Origin: Eleginops maclovinus | Taxonomy: Eukaryota; Chordata; Actinopteri; Perciformes; Eleginopidae | Direction: 5' to 3' | NCBI RefSeq assembly: GCF_036324505.1 | Contig: NC_086366.1 | Span: 9,975,927-10,039,926, forward strand | Length of the DNA stretch: 64,000 nucleotides | In this document: positions 1 to 14,200 of the stretch, piece after piece | How positions within the stretch are numbered: position 1 is the first letter of the stretch | How the letters are laid out: each line of letters opens with the position of its first letter | The notes under the pieces: model-generated | Told to the model about the DNA's origin: nothing | Database searches by the model: none | What the model saw: only the letters and a program-made list of their open reading frames with translations | Program-made: the position numbers and the translations under genes

Positions 1-3000
1 TCTGTATATCATGTCTTCCTGTGTGTTTTGTGTGGGGGGGGAAGTGTGTTTAAGAAAAAGAGAAAGATGAATGTGTCATTTTTACTCATGATTATATATA
101 GAATTTAGATGGGTCAGAGGTACAGACAGATACTCTGTATTTTTCTTCATCTGTGTTTGTCTACATTGCAGGTCATGCTGCTGCTTTTCCAAACATATTG
201 TCTGTTGTTTAATGCCCACATTACTTCTGTAGATGTTGAATAATTTTGGGACACTCGGTATACATATGTAGGGTCACTACACTGGGACCAGCCTTCAAAA
301 AACCTTGTCAACCCAAAATAACAGTTTATGGGGTAAACCAGTACAAGCTGTACATTGAACAGCCTTTCAAGTTGATAAAGCGAGTCTGCTATTAAACCGT
401 TTACACTTCGAGTAGTTTAAGAGGAAAGTTAGTACTCCTGTGGAGGTATGTTTGTATCCACCTGAGTCCAATGTTCTCTTTCCTTGTATTTGTTTTTGGC
501 TGCCATTAACTCTAATGGGAATATGGCTATTTAGCTACTAAATTGCTTCACTAGCTAGTAATTAGAGTATATTTGGCTATCGGCTATTCAGTTTTTTCAC
601 TGAGAATGGCTCGGGGGAAGAAGTAGTAGTTAATCTGTGGTGTCCTGTTTAACATACAAGTTGTTATATGATCCTTTGTTAATATAATAATTTATGGATG
701 ACACTCTATATAATAACCCAAAGTAACCTGGTGACAAATCTCTATGAGCTAGACATTTTTTAGATTAGTCATACTGATATTTGGAGACATAGGTACGCTC
801 ACAATATGATTTTCAGGCTAACCAAAAAGTTCTCTAGACAGCTGGCAAACTTAAGCTCCATCTTAAGTGCAACAGGTTGCCTTTCTTTTTGACACTGACC
901 TTACTTTATCCGTAAGCGTTGAAGAATGAATCATTTAATCCTGTTTGCATGATCGCAATTGGTGGATTTAAACAGTGTACAGCACTCAAAATGTGTGTGT
1001 GTCCTTGAATATTTTATGGAGTGTGTCAGAATTTTGAGTGTGGCTTTAAAATTGCTAATTTCTATTTCACCTCTACACTGATGCCCACCTATATACACAC
1101 ACTAGCAGAACAGAGGACTAGTTCTCAGGCTCTGTAGTAATTTGGGGTCAGAGTTTGGGCCCCTCGTCAATCAGCAGGTCATTAGAATTCTTTAATGACC
1201 CCCTCCTCCTCTTTTCCTTCATTTTCTCCTCTCCTTTCCTCCACCTCCCCCCTCCAGCTTGTCCCCCTAGCTGCTTGATATCCTTCAATCTACCTTGGTT
1301 TCCACCCCACCTCATACTCTAAAGTCTCCTATTTTATTCATGTCCTTTTTTATTCTCTGTCTTCCCATTAAGAGTTAATCCACATATCTTTTGTCCAACA
1401 TTACCCTTGGCTCTCCTTTCCACCATACTTGCTTTTTTTCCTCCCCGTTTCCATATCTTCTCCAGGGGAAGTGAACTGGCTCGGGGTGTAGATCTGCACT
1501 GTTTCACATGTCCAGACATTCAATTCTCTGCATTCCCTCAGATAACAAAAACCCTAGAGTCTTTTTATCCCTGTTAGCTTCTCTGTTTTTCTTTCGTCCT
1601 TTGACTTCCTCTCTCCCTTCCCCTACTCCTTATTCAAATCCTCTCTTTCCCTCACAACCTCTCCCTCTTTCTAATCCGCCATGCCTCACTCTGTCATTCC
1701 TCTTTGACAATGAATGATTTGTCAGCAGATCAGATCCATCCTTTATGTGTGTGTTAAACTGAGAGGTCTTTATCATCTCTCAAATGACATCACACACCAA
1801 GTGACCTCTTGAACCTTGTCACCCAATAGATTAAATTTAGCACCAAGTTTAATCAGATTTTGGCTTTGTCTGCACTTTATGTTAAGTAAATGGATGTCAA
1901 AAGTTGGCTGATCTGATCTAAACGCATGATTGAGATGATTGTCTATAAGAAGTATTTTTACTCGATTTCCCAAAATGACTGGGTTTCTTACATGCATTTG
2001 TTTTTTGTCATGCTCTTTATGCTGCTGCTGTTGATTTCTATTGTACTCTTTTGTGTGTCCCGAGGCATTAAGTTAATATTGAACAATTTTGCATAACACA
2101 AATAATGTACAAGACCAAAGCTCTGTTCCCTTTTATGTAGGAAAATGTAAAGGTTTGGAGATCAGGGTGGTACATTGACATGCAGTACGTCCAACTTTTA
2201 TCACAACAGACAGCAATCTTGACCACAATCTTCCCATACCCTTAACTATACTGATTTTGCAATGCCTAGATATATAAAAAAGTTGGTGTGAACATATAAA
2301 CTTGGGTTTTGCTGAATCGCCCAATATCAACATTCCCATCAGGCGATAGGGTTCACTTTTAAGGTATAACAATGATCTTTTACTCGATTTGCAACAAATG
2401 GGGTATTTTTTTCCTGGTATGTTCCTCCCAGGCAGCACTAACAGGCAGCTTCTACATGGAAGCCAACAAAAAAATAGAGCCTGGGAATCACATTTCAGGG
2501 CACATTTAGCACATAATGGACTTGAGTAAATAGCAATAGTTTCAGCAGTTTAGCTTTAAGTTTTCTCGTGTGATCTGAACATGCAGTGCACACACTTTTT
2601 CATAGTTGCTTAATAAAAGAGGTTATTCTCAATTACACAGTTACAGTAACCTACTGTGCTACATTGTTTAAAACATTTATTATGTTGTAAATCAGTGTGC
2701 AATGGTGACTTTACAGGCTGGATTATATATTAATGTTTTCTTTGTGTTATACTGCTGCTGTAGCTTTCCAATTAACCCCATAACTTCCTTAACAATTATA
2801 AAGCTGGAGTACAATAAAAAGACCAGTGTTAGTGTGTATCCATGTGTGTGCTGAATAAGCACTGTTTGTATTCTAAAAGCCCCCCTCCCGTCTTAAAAAC
2901 ATGTGGAAGCAATATCAGCCCAAATGTGTTCCTCATTAAAGCAGTGGCAGCAGCGCGTATGAACATGGTCAGGATACACAGACAAATTAGCCCATTTCCC

Positions 3001-3570
3001 CCAACACACACGTGCACACAAAATCGCATACACTTATGCACATGGACACCATGTTTTTTATGAGCATGTGCCTGCCTAATACACATGATGCAAAAAAGAC
3101 ATAATCCTTTTCCTTATAGAGGTCAAATTAATGAAGCTAGCTACAGAAATGTGTGACTGAATGTGTAGGAATGCGTTGCATATTATGTTGATGTTTGTGT
3201 ATGGATGTGAGTGGGTGTAGTTGAGTATGTGTGTATGAGCATGGGGTCATGCAGAGCCAGGCACCGACCTTGATGTAAGAAAGATTAGGAGAATCATACT
3301 GCTTTAGCTCTGCTTATTTCTCTAGTTTCTGTGTGTGTGTTTGTGCCTGCATGAATGAGTTTGTTTGCATGCATGTGTGTGTGTGTATTTCAATGAAAGG
3401 GTTTGGCTTCCCGCGTCCTGATTGGACAAAGTCTTAGGAAAACCCCCTATAGTCTCATTCACTGTTGTCACACTTCTTCATAACCTTGCTAATAAACATC
3501 ACCTGATTTGTACCGGACGAAAAGAATAGCACATGAATTTCTGTATTCAAGTTTATTTTAAAAAATGCGT

Positions 3571-3740
3571 GTCTTGGCCCCGGCCTTGGCGCAACTGCCT
3601 GGGGCACCTGCACCGTACGCCGGCAACCCGGGTTCGATTCCCGACCCGTGGTCCTTTCCGGATCCCACCCCGACTCTCTCTCCCACTTTCCTGTCACTCT
3701 CTTATCCGATTAAAGGCAAAAAGCCCCCCCAAAAAAGCTT
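3571..3740 (+). mobile_element. tRNA-derived SINE
   Basis: A-box-like TGGCGCAACTGCC at 3587-3599 and a perfect B box GGTTCGATTCC at 3631-3641, followed by a tRNA-unrelated body (CTCTCTCCCACTTTCCTGTC region) and an A-rich tail. The split internal pol III promoter and poly-A end define a tRNA-derived SINE. The body resembles a family I know as abundant in teleosts. Confidence 0.8.
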
Positions 3741-5012
3741 TTAAAAAAACAGAAAACGTGTGTCTGTTCATGTGTTCGTGTGTGTGTGTAAGGAAGATAA
3801 CGTAGAGATGTCGGATTTCTACTTAAACTTTTATTAACTGTTTATAAAGGGTGCGATCTGATTGACACTTATGACGTGGTATGGCAACATTTTATGGTGT
3901 TCACATAAAATGTAGATATTTAGACAGATTCGTCAAGGCAGTAGTGTACATACCGTACATCTGCTTTTATAGCATTAAACCTGGAACAGGCTCAAACAGC
4001 CCCCCCCCACGCACACACACACACACTTTTGATCCTGGTTCTAACCTACTTGGTGTGAGGAATGTTTGTTTGGACATTTTGTGAATAATAGTGATAGGTG
4101 TGTGTGTATTTGACTTTTTTGTGAGTCCTTTTGTGATTGGAGTGAGATGTAATCTTGGCCAGAGCTGCTAGAACACAAAGGCAAAAAAGGAAAATGAGTA
4201 GATGTCCATTTAAGGTCTTGTGTCTTCCCAAATTAAAGCTGTAGGGAGAGGGAACATGAAGCATATGTGCTCACTTTTACTTTCTGCTTAAGTATGGGAA
4301 TAACTGCTTACATTTTCATACAGTCTCTCCAGGCAAGTCATCCAAAGAGTTGCACTCACCTGTATACATGAGATATGAGAGAAATACTTGTGTTAAGAGG
4401 AGCTAGAGTAAGAAGTTCAAACCCTTGTCTTTTCCTACTTCTACACAGCTGGCCAATTACGCTGTGATCTTCGGTTTTCGAAAGGTCACGTCAAGGGTCG
4501 GACACTGAGCCATCAAATGCAACATTAATAGGGTGTGAGGGGAGGGGGTTTCCAAAGTTAATTGACCATCCGACAAAAAGTTCTGACCAAGTATAAAGAC
4601 CCCTTACAGGGATTAGTGAAACCATACAACTAAATAAACAACCAACAAAAAAATCCATAAAAGAAAAGAAAGAACAATTTGTAAACGTCAACTTTTATAT
4701 CTTCAGACATAGACAGACTTTGAAGAGATGCAAGAAAATAAAGATATAATTAGAGAGTATTGGGAGAAAATGGCGGGGATCTGAGATAACAGCGTGCTAG
4801 AGAGAAATATGCTGAGCGGAAAAACACTATGACTGGTTAAATGTTAATGGTATAAGTGTTTGCTTTTGTATAATTAATTGAATGTTGGCTTGATACATTT
4901 TTTTCACCTTGTTCATTTCTTCCATCTTTCGTAACAAACATGAAGCGATAATCCCATCCAAAACTCTCTAGCATTGAGGGACTACAACTGCATTTATGGG
5001 TGCAACCCTGTG

Positions 5013-5046
5013 TTGTAAAATGACAATAAATGAACCTTGAACCTCG
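5013..5046 (+). mobile_element. Possible LINE 3' tail
   Basis: GACAATAAATGAACCTTGAAC is the style of 3' end seen on truncated fish non-LTR elements. No coding part can be recognised upstream, so this is only a weak call. Confidence 0.3.
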
Positions 5047-8000
5047 ACCTACTTTTCCACTGCAACAACCATTTGTTCCACGGGGGCAAAAAAAGGCCAG
5101 TATACTTTTCATGGTCAGTACTATTCAGCCTGTGAAAATAGTTGTTTAAAGTCCTGTGTGACTCTGAATTGAGCTTTGGCAAGTCCGAAAAAATGTGGGC
5201 TTTTATATGAAATGGAGTGTCTAACAAAACAATACTTTGAAATGAAGGTTCTTGGGTTTTTTTTGTACGTAGAATTTACTTAATTGTCAAGATATCGTCG
5301 AATACGTAGTCCTGAATGTTAATTTCTCTGCTGAAAGAAAGTCTCCTACAGATCTACAATGTCTACAAAAGTTCACTGTTACTCTGGAAAATAACTCCTT
5401 ACTCATTTCCATCGAGTTAACTCAAGTTTGCAAATGATTTTTGATGATGATAGAAAAAGCATATGGGGATATTGATCTAATTTGAATTGGGTTGTAACAA
5501 TGGGATATGTTTTGCAGACCTAGGGAATGGGTTTTGGGAAAGAGAGCACTATATCGCTCCTCTGAGAGTCCTCTGTCCCATACAGACAAACATCCACACG
5601 CACACAGTCAGTCGGGGGGTAATGGTGAGAGCAGGAGCTCTGGGGTCTACATTGAGTCTGCCTGCTTTCCTACATCCAGGAAACAGGTCCAAATCCCTCT
5701 TTCCTTCCTCTTTATCTCATTCTCTTTGTGTCTTTTGATTTTTTACCCCCTTTCTGCCCTCACTTCCTCCTGTTTTCATACTGCATTCAATATCTGGGAG
5801 AAGCTGGTTAAAATCTGAATTTCTATCCAATAATTTACCCTCTTTTTCTGCTTTGATACACTTTCCACCACTGTCTTTCCCCACCTTACCTCACAACTTG
5901 CTATTGTTGCTTTTTTCTTTCCTTTTGTAGAATTACCTGCCTCATCTGTCTAATCTGATTTTTAACCCCACTTCCCTTCTCTTGTTCAATCTGGTTTTTG
6001 TTATCTGGTTTGTGAGAAATCAAGTGTGTGAGTTTGTGTGTAGTGTACAACCATGTAAAGGATCACCTCTCCTCCCCTTTGGATGGGCTGTTGTATTTAA
6101 TACAATGCTGAACCCATAGCAGTGATACCTTACCCTGCGTTTTCCTATAGTGTCTTTATTGAGGGAGGGGCTACGGTGGTGTCTTTGTGTTTTTATGTGT
6201 GTGAACAGAAACCAGCAGCTGATATGAATTGTAAACCTTGTGAACAGTATTTACAAAGACAGACAAGACATAAGGGTTTGCAGGAAAAACAAATAGAAGG
6301 CTAGTACTTGTAGATATGACAGCGCTCAATGATTGTAAATGAGTACACAGAAAAGACAGGAGAGCTGGCAGGTTTTATAGGCGCGTCTGGCTAACTGAGT
6401 TAATGATCAAACAGATGCTGGAGTCTCACTCAGTCTCCCTCTCTATCTAACAAGACAGGGGCATTCAGCCTAGACTAATGCCGCCTTTCTCCTCGCCCTT
6501 TTGTCTTCCCCTCTTCTTTTTATGAGCGTTAGCAGCTTAATTAGTGGCTAAAGAGAAAGAGAGTTTGAGGAATGGAGGACAAGAAAGAGTAAGACAGAGA
6601 GAGAGATCACTGTGATTATTAACTGAAAGACTTGAGCTATTAAACATGTAGCTACTCCACCCTTTCCTTTCCTGTACCCCTCCTTACAGCCATCCTTTCT
6701 CACATATTCTTCCTGTGACATTTGCTGTGTATACACAAGGAACCAGGATTTTGGGAATTTCAAGTTAAGGCCGGAAATCATTTGTTCTGCAACAACCTGG
6801 TTTCTTTTAAAACCCACTTTAAAATGCAGCTGCTCAGCTATTTGACCTTGACCATTATATATGTTTAAAACATAACTGACATGTATATAAAGGGAAACAG
6901 GACACTGCAAGAGTTTCTTTTCTGGTCATGTGTGGTTTTGGCCCCATTTTGGTCAGACATGTTTTTATTACAGTAGTGCAGCTATGATCATGTTTTTCTT
7001 CCTGACCAAATGCTGTTTCAGCGATATGTTTAAAACATTTATTACTCATTACACTTTATCATGAACTGTTGTATAAACCTTAAAACCTATTTACCATTCA
7101 ACATTCAGAAATATATCTTATGTCACAAAGAGAAATGAAATGAGAACATACGCCTGTTCTCAATCACATACCCATAAATGCCCTCTCTAATAAATGTGTA
7201 ACTCAAACACTTAAACTCCGCCATTTAGGAATGATTTGAAACATTAATAGACCAAATGCCCACTTCAAGTTTTAAGTTAATTTGTCCTTTTGTTATTGGA
7301 GTCACTGAGTCATATGACAGCTCAACATGATTATAATTGGGCTAAAGTTGCTCCACAGGTTGCCATCTGAGTCAGGTTGATTAAGTCTGGGGAGCATTGG
7401 GGCACTTGACTGTATTCTGGCAGCTGAGGGTGAAATGTGAGCCAGCTTTGGCTTCTAAATGCCCGCAAATCGGAATAATGTTTTGGGATATAGAATAGGA
7501 TAACTCTTGTTTGACAAGTATCAGGTTAGCAGCACTTATTTTGCTTTAGGTGCAGTCTTGGCAATATAAATTGATCAGTGTACACAGTGAGACTTTATGT
7601 CCATGTTGCTGTGTCATTCATTACAAGCAAACATGTGAATAGCAGTGAAAGAAAGGTCGGTTTGTAGGGCCACGAGATGGGCTGTGTGTGGACTGCAGGT
7701 GGATCCACGTGGGTGTTAAGTACTGGATTTGCTTAATGAACCAAACAAAGAACGTCGTCAGGATCTATGGTCAGAGTTTAAGAACCCTGGATGACAAAAC
7801 GGCACGTAAAAGTAATTTAGGAGTAAAACTACGTGGAAACGACGCTCTCATGATCCAGTCCTTCCATTCACTCTTTCTCCATCCTTCATCCTCTCTTCTC
7901 TTTCTCCCCCTACTTTTCCGCTCTGCAGGATACCAATTGGCCAGACCACCTGTTGCTGTTGGCGACGGGGCCCTGACAGGAGAATGTGATTGGACGGCAA

Positions 8001-8093
8001 GGTCGTTAACCTCTGCATACAGAAAGTGCTGAACCCTGGCAGGAGGGGTGATGAGGACACACACCGCCTTAATGAACACACACACGGACACAC

Positions 8094-8104
<11 letters not shown>

Positions 8105-8167
<63 letters not shown>
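8105..8167. repeat. (CA)n microsatellite
   Basis: About 31 uninterrupted CA units, preceded by shorter imperfect CA-rich sequence from about 8057. Confidence 0.97.
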
Positions 8168-8169
<2 letters not shown>

Positions 8170-9420
8170 ACACTTACAAATACCCCTACAAACCAAAATT
8201 ATACACACCCCACGGACACACAGCCAAACACACATTTAAAGGCACTATCCCCCTCCCCTTATCCTGAAGGAACGTTTAGTAAAACAGCGATCAGCTCTAT
8301 TGAGGACCAGTTTCTTTTCTCCTCTTCTCTTTGTTCGCAGCTGATTGGCAATTTGTCTGAGATGAATTAGTTAGCTGGTTTCACAGGAGAGGTTGAATGG
8401 AATAAAGACCTAAAAGCCAAAGAATTGGAGAGCTAGTTAGGAGAGAGGGAGTAAGACAGAAAGTAGAGGGGGAGTTAAAGAAAGCGAGAGGCACAGAGTG
8501 AATGAGAGTGCTGATTGAAATGGTGGATATGGCCGTCTAAAGGTTCAGAGCATGGACGGAGTGCTTCAGGCAATTAAAACGGCTCGCTGCCCCTCTGGTC
8601 CTATTGTCATGAGTGGAGGGTTTTTGCTTACCAAAGCTCTAACGATGTTTTCTGTGGCTCCATATGTCTCGCTTTCACTGTGGCTGAGAGCAAGTGTTTT
8701 AATCTAAAAGCTTTGCAGCACATTTTTTCAAGACCTCTTGAAGTTGTAACATTTCAGATCACAAAGCATATGATATGGCTTTAAAAAGAAAGTTAACAAG
8801 CTACTTTACAATGTAGATCTCGGTTAAACATTTCGTAAAGAATCAACATTGGTACATATTCAGTTTAAGATAGGATGGTGTGAAATAAACACAGTTGTAA
8901 AAGATGTATCTGACCAACTCTTGTTGTCTCCCAACAGTTACTCGTTTATGGAGCAGTTTATAAGCTAAGATTTTAGACCTTCTATTCCCCTTAAAGTTAG
9001 AATTGTCAGGATGGCTTTCTATGTCAACAGAACAAATTTGAGTAATCTTAAAGTCCAACTCATACTCTAAAAAATATGAACAGCTTCTATCTCTATAGTG
9101 ATTCCAGGGATTGCAGCATGTCCATTGAAATGAATTCATTTTTGTTAAAAACTTTGAACATTTCAAATGTTGGTGTGAACTTGTGTGATGTGTGTTAATG
9201 CAGTTTTACACACGTCAACAAATTGCACTCATTAATTTAACATGATGCCTGTACATACATTATCTACCATAATATATGATGGGCTAGATTTGCACAGATT
9301 TGATTTGTTGTAAATTTCTTCATTTATATTGACATTTCCAGGTCAGGCCTACATCAGTTGTCACAAGAATTGCTTGTAGGTATAAGCTCTCCGAGCATAT
9401 GAGTTTACTGTCCCAATAAG

Positions 9421-9424
9421 CTTC

Positions 9425-9500
<76 letters not shown>

Positions 9501-9638
9501 CCGTCGGGATGTCCCCTATTCTGTTATTTTGGCACGGTTGACAATATAAAGCTTCCTGACAGACAATGGCTCTTCCTGAAAGGCTGTATATGATATCCTC
9601 TGTCTCTGTTTCACTCCCATACACTCTCACACACTGAC

Positions 9639-9677
<39 letters not shown>

Positions 9678-9775
9678 TTCCGCTGGAATGCCATCTTTCC
9701 CTTGTTTTCTGACAATTGATACTACAAACCCTCTAAAGAGACATTTGCTTAAAGGCTGGACATTACATCACGGCC
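9421..9775 (+). repeat. Diverged tandem duplication of a (CA)n tract plus flank
   Basis: Two units each consist of a (CA)n run (9427-9498; 9642-9676) followed by about 100 bp beginning TTCCG(T/C)(C/T)GG(G/A)ATG. Shared words in the flank are TTGA..A.TA, GA(C/G)A, and AAGGCTG.A.AT.A.AT. The second copy is clearly diverged. Confidence 0.6.
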
Positions 9776-10063
9776 CACATAAACACAGTTGCACGCATAA
9801 GCAGATAATATAAAAAGCGTGCAGTACGTGTGCATCATACTTTTCCTCACATTTATCTAATTACGTGCTTTTTAAATGGGTAGATAAAACACTGAAAATG
9901 CAAATCATATTAAATTAGTTTTTTCTATCTAGTTGCGTCACAACAAAAAACAGCAAAACAGTCAATCATCATCTTACTCCTCCTTTGTAACCCTTGATTG
10001 TCGAAATGTGCCTGTTTTGTTTTGGTAAGTTATGGTGTATGTCATACTGTCGGTGCTGGTTCT

Positions 10064-10088
10064 GTTAAGTGTTAAGTGTTAAGTGTTG
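10064..10088. repeat. GTTAAGT heptamer repeat, about 3.5 copies
   Basis: A short tandem of the 7-mer GTTAAGT. Confidence 0.8.
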
Positions 10089-11251
10089 AAATTCTAAATG
10101 CATGTTTCACCGTGGTGGAATTTGATTTTTTTGTTGCTCTGTGTGTCTGTGTCTACACATGAGTGGTAGTAATTGCACAGGTACATTTTTCAGATGTCTG
10201 CCAGTGGACCACCTCATTGGGGCTGTCAGCACATACAAGGCCTGAAAACGTACAGCGGCAGCGATAAAGGAGGGGGAGACGCAGGAGGAGAGTGAAATTA
10301 AATGGGTACAGTGTGATGTAAGGTAGTATGAAAGGAACAAGGTCAGAAAAAAGATAAAGATGTGAGATTTATTATTGGGAAAGATGGGGGAATACGGAAG
10401 AGGAAATAGACAGTTGGTAAAGGAAAGATAGGAGAAAGTCAAGAAAGAAGAGAGACAGAGGCAGGGTAGTTTAATGGAAAAACACTTCTGTCATCGAGGC
10501 TAAAGCTCAAGAAATATCATACAGATCCCTCATTGTATATGGATTAAGCATAAAAAAGACACACACAGCCCACACACATGTACCGATGCATACGTGTCCA
10601 CACTCATATTCACACACAAAAAATGTGTTCAGGAACCCAAACAGTGAAGTGCATACTGTAGCACACATGGAGAAGTTCTCATGGTCAAATTATGATGGTA
10701 TGTCCCTATTTTAGCCAACCTCTGCCCCCTGTGCGTCCCAGGGCATGTTTCCCAAAAAGTTCCCAACTCAGCCAACAGAATCTTTTCACTTCTTCAAATC
10801 ACAAACAGTCAGTATAAGTGACTCACAAGTTGGTTATTGGCCAGTTAGTGCTATGTGTGAGATGTCACTGCAGTTCAATCAGCATGTAGAAGTTCAAAGT
10901 CATAATTCATGTGTATTTAACCCAATACACTAAACTAAAGAATGCGAATACAGTCCTTAAAAACACAGTCAGGCAGACAAATAGTTTGGCAAGCACCCAG
11001 AATACACAGCACCAGACAGCAGCAGGCAGACATCAGCTACATTTAAAAGGTTGTCTGCTGGATAATCTGTGTGATTCTTCCCAACATGGACCTTAGTTAG
11101 TTAGTTTGTCTCTTCTCTGTACAAATTAATCTCTTAACATGATTCCAACTCTGATATTAGGGTGGGTTGTCATTGCAGGTTCTTGGTAGACATGGACTAT
11201 ATAACATTTTTATTTAAAGTTTTAGAGACTGGTTGTTGGAAGTCTAAAGGG

Positions 11252-11283
11252 TGGCTGTAGTTCAGGAGGTAGAGCAGTCATCT
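11252..11283 (+). mobile_element. SINE 5' remnant (A-box part)
   Basis: TGGCTGTAGTTCAGGAGGTAG followed by AGCAGTCATCT is the tRNA-like 5' end of a common teleost SINE. The B box and body are not recognisable downstream, so it is a truncated remnant. Confidence 0.5.
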
Positions 11284-14200
11284 AAACTCCAAATTGCCTC
11301 CGATTGGCAAAAAAATAATTAAAACCTATTAAATGTCCAGACATTAGTGGTATACATTTCTCATTCTTGGCAAAAAAAGTAAATAACAATATTTTTTGTA
11401 AGATTTTAAACTTTACCCTCAAGGATGTTTAGTTGCTGTGCATCAGGATCAGCAGAGTAGCCCGCCAAACAGTGGATTGTTGTGTGGCACTTATGACCAT
11501 TTGATACTTCTAATAATTGGGGGCTTTAAAATCTTTTGGAGTTAACATTTGTACACAACAGACATTGTGGGTCGCTTTCCTTGCTGAAGTACCAAGGGGC
11601 AGTACTCAGTACACTAAGTTTTTGGCTTTCCTATCATTGGGTATCTGGATTGGTGGCCTTTTTTCTTTGTGACCTATTATGATATTGTGTTGGCGTCTAT
11701 GTATGGATGTCTGTGGTTTAACAAATTTGGTTTCATAGTCTTGAATATATTGTGTTGTGGAAAGACTGTATATCCCAAGACAGGCTCCAAAGCATAGTCA
11801 TTCCCAATTTTGAGGAATGTAGCTCATTCCATGGAAATTAGGATAATGTATATGTACTGGTGTCTTTGACAACATGCTGACAAGGAATTGGCTGAACGGT
11901 TCTGAGCTGTAATTTAGAAACAAAGTTAAGTAAGGCAAAGTGTTGTTGGACAAAGGGGGGAAAAAGTCCAGAGGGGCTTTGAGTGTTTTCTCTCTCTTCT
12001 CCTGTTTGGCCTGTGTGTGTTTCTGTGTGTGTCCACTGTGTCTTTGCTTTATGGAGAGCAGTCAGATCAGATAATCTCTTTCACTGGCTCCTCTCCTGTT
12101 TCTCACATTATCATCCATTATCCCTCCATCTTTCTTCTCCTCCTTTCAGACCCTTTGTCATCTCTAGCCGACTCCCCCCTTCTGTCTGCCCATCTGACTC
12201 CCCGTCTAAGAAAAACTCTCACATTCTGCTGTACAATAATATCTCCCATGTGCACTCATTCTCTGTTTCCTTTATACGCACACCTGTTTACTACCTTGCT
12301 TTGTTTCTGTTTCTCACTTACACACGCACATATACGCGCACATACGCATGAACTCCTTCTCTGTCCCTCTTGCTTCTTGGTAGGAAACAATGCACAGGAA
12401 TTGGGCGTGCAGGGTGTGGAGGGAGGTAAAGTTGCTTTTCAGAGATGTCAGGGACATCCTGTTACACACACACACAAACATACACACAGAGACACACAAA
12501 GAGGATGTTGGCTGGACAATGGATAGGTCTCAGGAGTTTTAGTGTGGAAGGGGCCCTTCCATACCTTGCTTTCCACTCCCTACACAATATTCCCTGCTCA
12601 GTAGTTAAAGCGTTTCTTTCCAGCCTGTAATACATTATATCTAGTTTTATAACTCATAGTATTCCAATAGCAGTTATTCCACTGGATCACATATTTAAAT
12701 TACTTTAACATGAGTTGAGGTCCTTAAGGACCTCGATTAAGGTAACACAACATCAGACTTCTTCTACACTCATACGGGTGTGTGTTTGAATTCAGGGCAG
12801 GTGTATGAGTGTGTGAATGAGTCTTTGTGTGCAGGGCTAGGGGAAGCAAAGAGTCAGAAGTGCAACAAAGGGGTGAAGAGTTCAGAGAGAGAACAAGGAA
12901 AAAACAAAGAGAGAGAAATTAGAAATATGTCCCGAAACAATAAATGCTTCTGAATATATAAAAAAAAATACGTCCCAGCAGAGAAGTTTTAAATTATTAA
13001 AAGGGAATCAATATTAGACATTTGATGAGAAGATTTTTCTTCAGCAAAAAAAGCACATTCTAAATTGTGATGATTTACTGCTTTCTTTTGTCATGTATTA
13101 TAAGGAATTAAATATATTTGGGTTTCGGACTGATGGTCAGGCAGTAAAAGCAATGTATGCATTCCGGCTTAATGGGATTTTGTTTTTGTTGATTATTTTT
13201 AACATTTCATTGGCTAAAAATGTAATCAATTAATTAATGGTGTAAATAATCTGCAAATTATTTAAATGTATTGTTTATTTCAATCCTAATTTGGACTGCA
13301 AAAATTGGAGGTGAAGAGTAGAACACATTTGAGTAAATGCAAACAAATGACGCCGCTGGTTTTGGTAACAAGGTGATGGTAACGCTGAATTAGGCAACAT
13401 CAACAAGTAGCTAGACGTTGTTTGTTTTTCAGTTTAAGAAAGAAATACTTTTTTGTCATGCACTCTACAGTCACAATGCTTCACATGCTGCATTTTTCTC
13501 ATGGTTCCCAGTTTGGCCCAATGTTAGCTTGAGGCACCAAGATAAGAGTATGAGCTTGGGTTGGGAGTCGTTCCAGCACATAGTTAGCAAAACACATGAT
13601 CATGAGGTTATGTTGCCTTTATTTAAAACATCCACTGTGTGCACGAGTGCCACATGGAGATGAATGGAGTTGGAGAGGCAGAGATGAGGAGAGAAAAGGG
13701 GGGGAGGAGCGATAGAGAGGGAAGGAGCAGTGCCAGGTGCTATTGTCCTGTCTGTCAGTTGCTGGAGGGGCAGAACAAAGAAACTGGTGGGCTGTGGCGT
13801 ATCACATGTCCGTCTCACTCTCTCTGACTCTTTACTCTGTTATTCACTCACACACTCAGTACATTCACTCTGGGAGATGTTTGACTCCTTTGCATTTGTC
13901 TTGTCTCCCATCCCCCAACCCTGTCTTTGTCAGTCTTGATTTTTTTTACCCAAAATCATCCCCCCTGCTACTTCTCTTGTTTGTCCAAACCAGATTCGAA
14001 CTCCATAACTAAAAGGCAGGTGGGATTGGAGCAGGTGGAAGGCAGCCCTATAGGTGCAGGACAAAAAGAAAGCCAGGAGGAGGAGGAGACCCTGACTACC
14101 CCCAGGTAAGGAGGTCACTGCAAGGCCAGCACACCCCACACCTGTCCCTTGGCGCCAGGGAGGGGTGGATGGAGAGCAATCGGGGGAGCGACACACCTGT

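Larger units (their letters stand above)
1..8104. other. Gene-free DNA, left end
   Basis: AT-rich and pyrimidine-rich sequence (notably 1200-1280 and 1560-1700). Apart from the SINE and the possible LINE tail I find no exon chain, RNA gene or conserved domain. Open frames are short and lack protein-like composition. Confidence 0.6.

Noticed and set aside
3587..3641. A-box and B-box pair suggesting a tRNA gene
   Set aside because: No cloverleaf or anticodon arm can be folded and it continues into a SINE body with an A tail, so it is a retroposon.
7920..8035. Possible exon after a pyrimidine tract and CTCTGCAG
   Set aside because: No partner exon, no domain and no strong donor; the frame runs into a CA repeat.
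13927..14109. Exon-like frame ending ...QEEEETLTTPR at a GTAAGG donor
   Set aside because: An acceptor-like AG and a good donor exist, but there are no neighbouring exons, no recognisable domain, and the region is low-complexity GAG-rich; chance splice words are likely.
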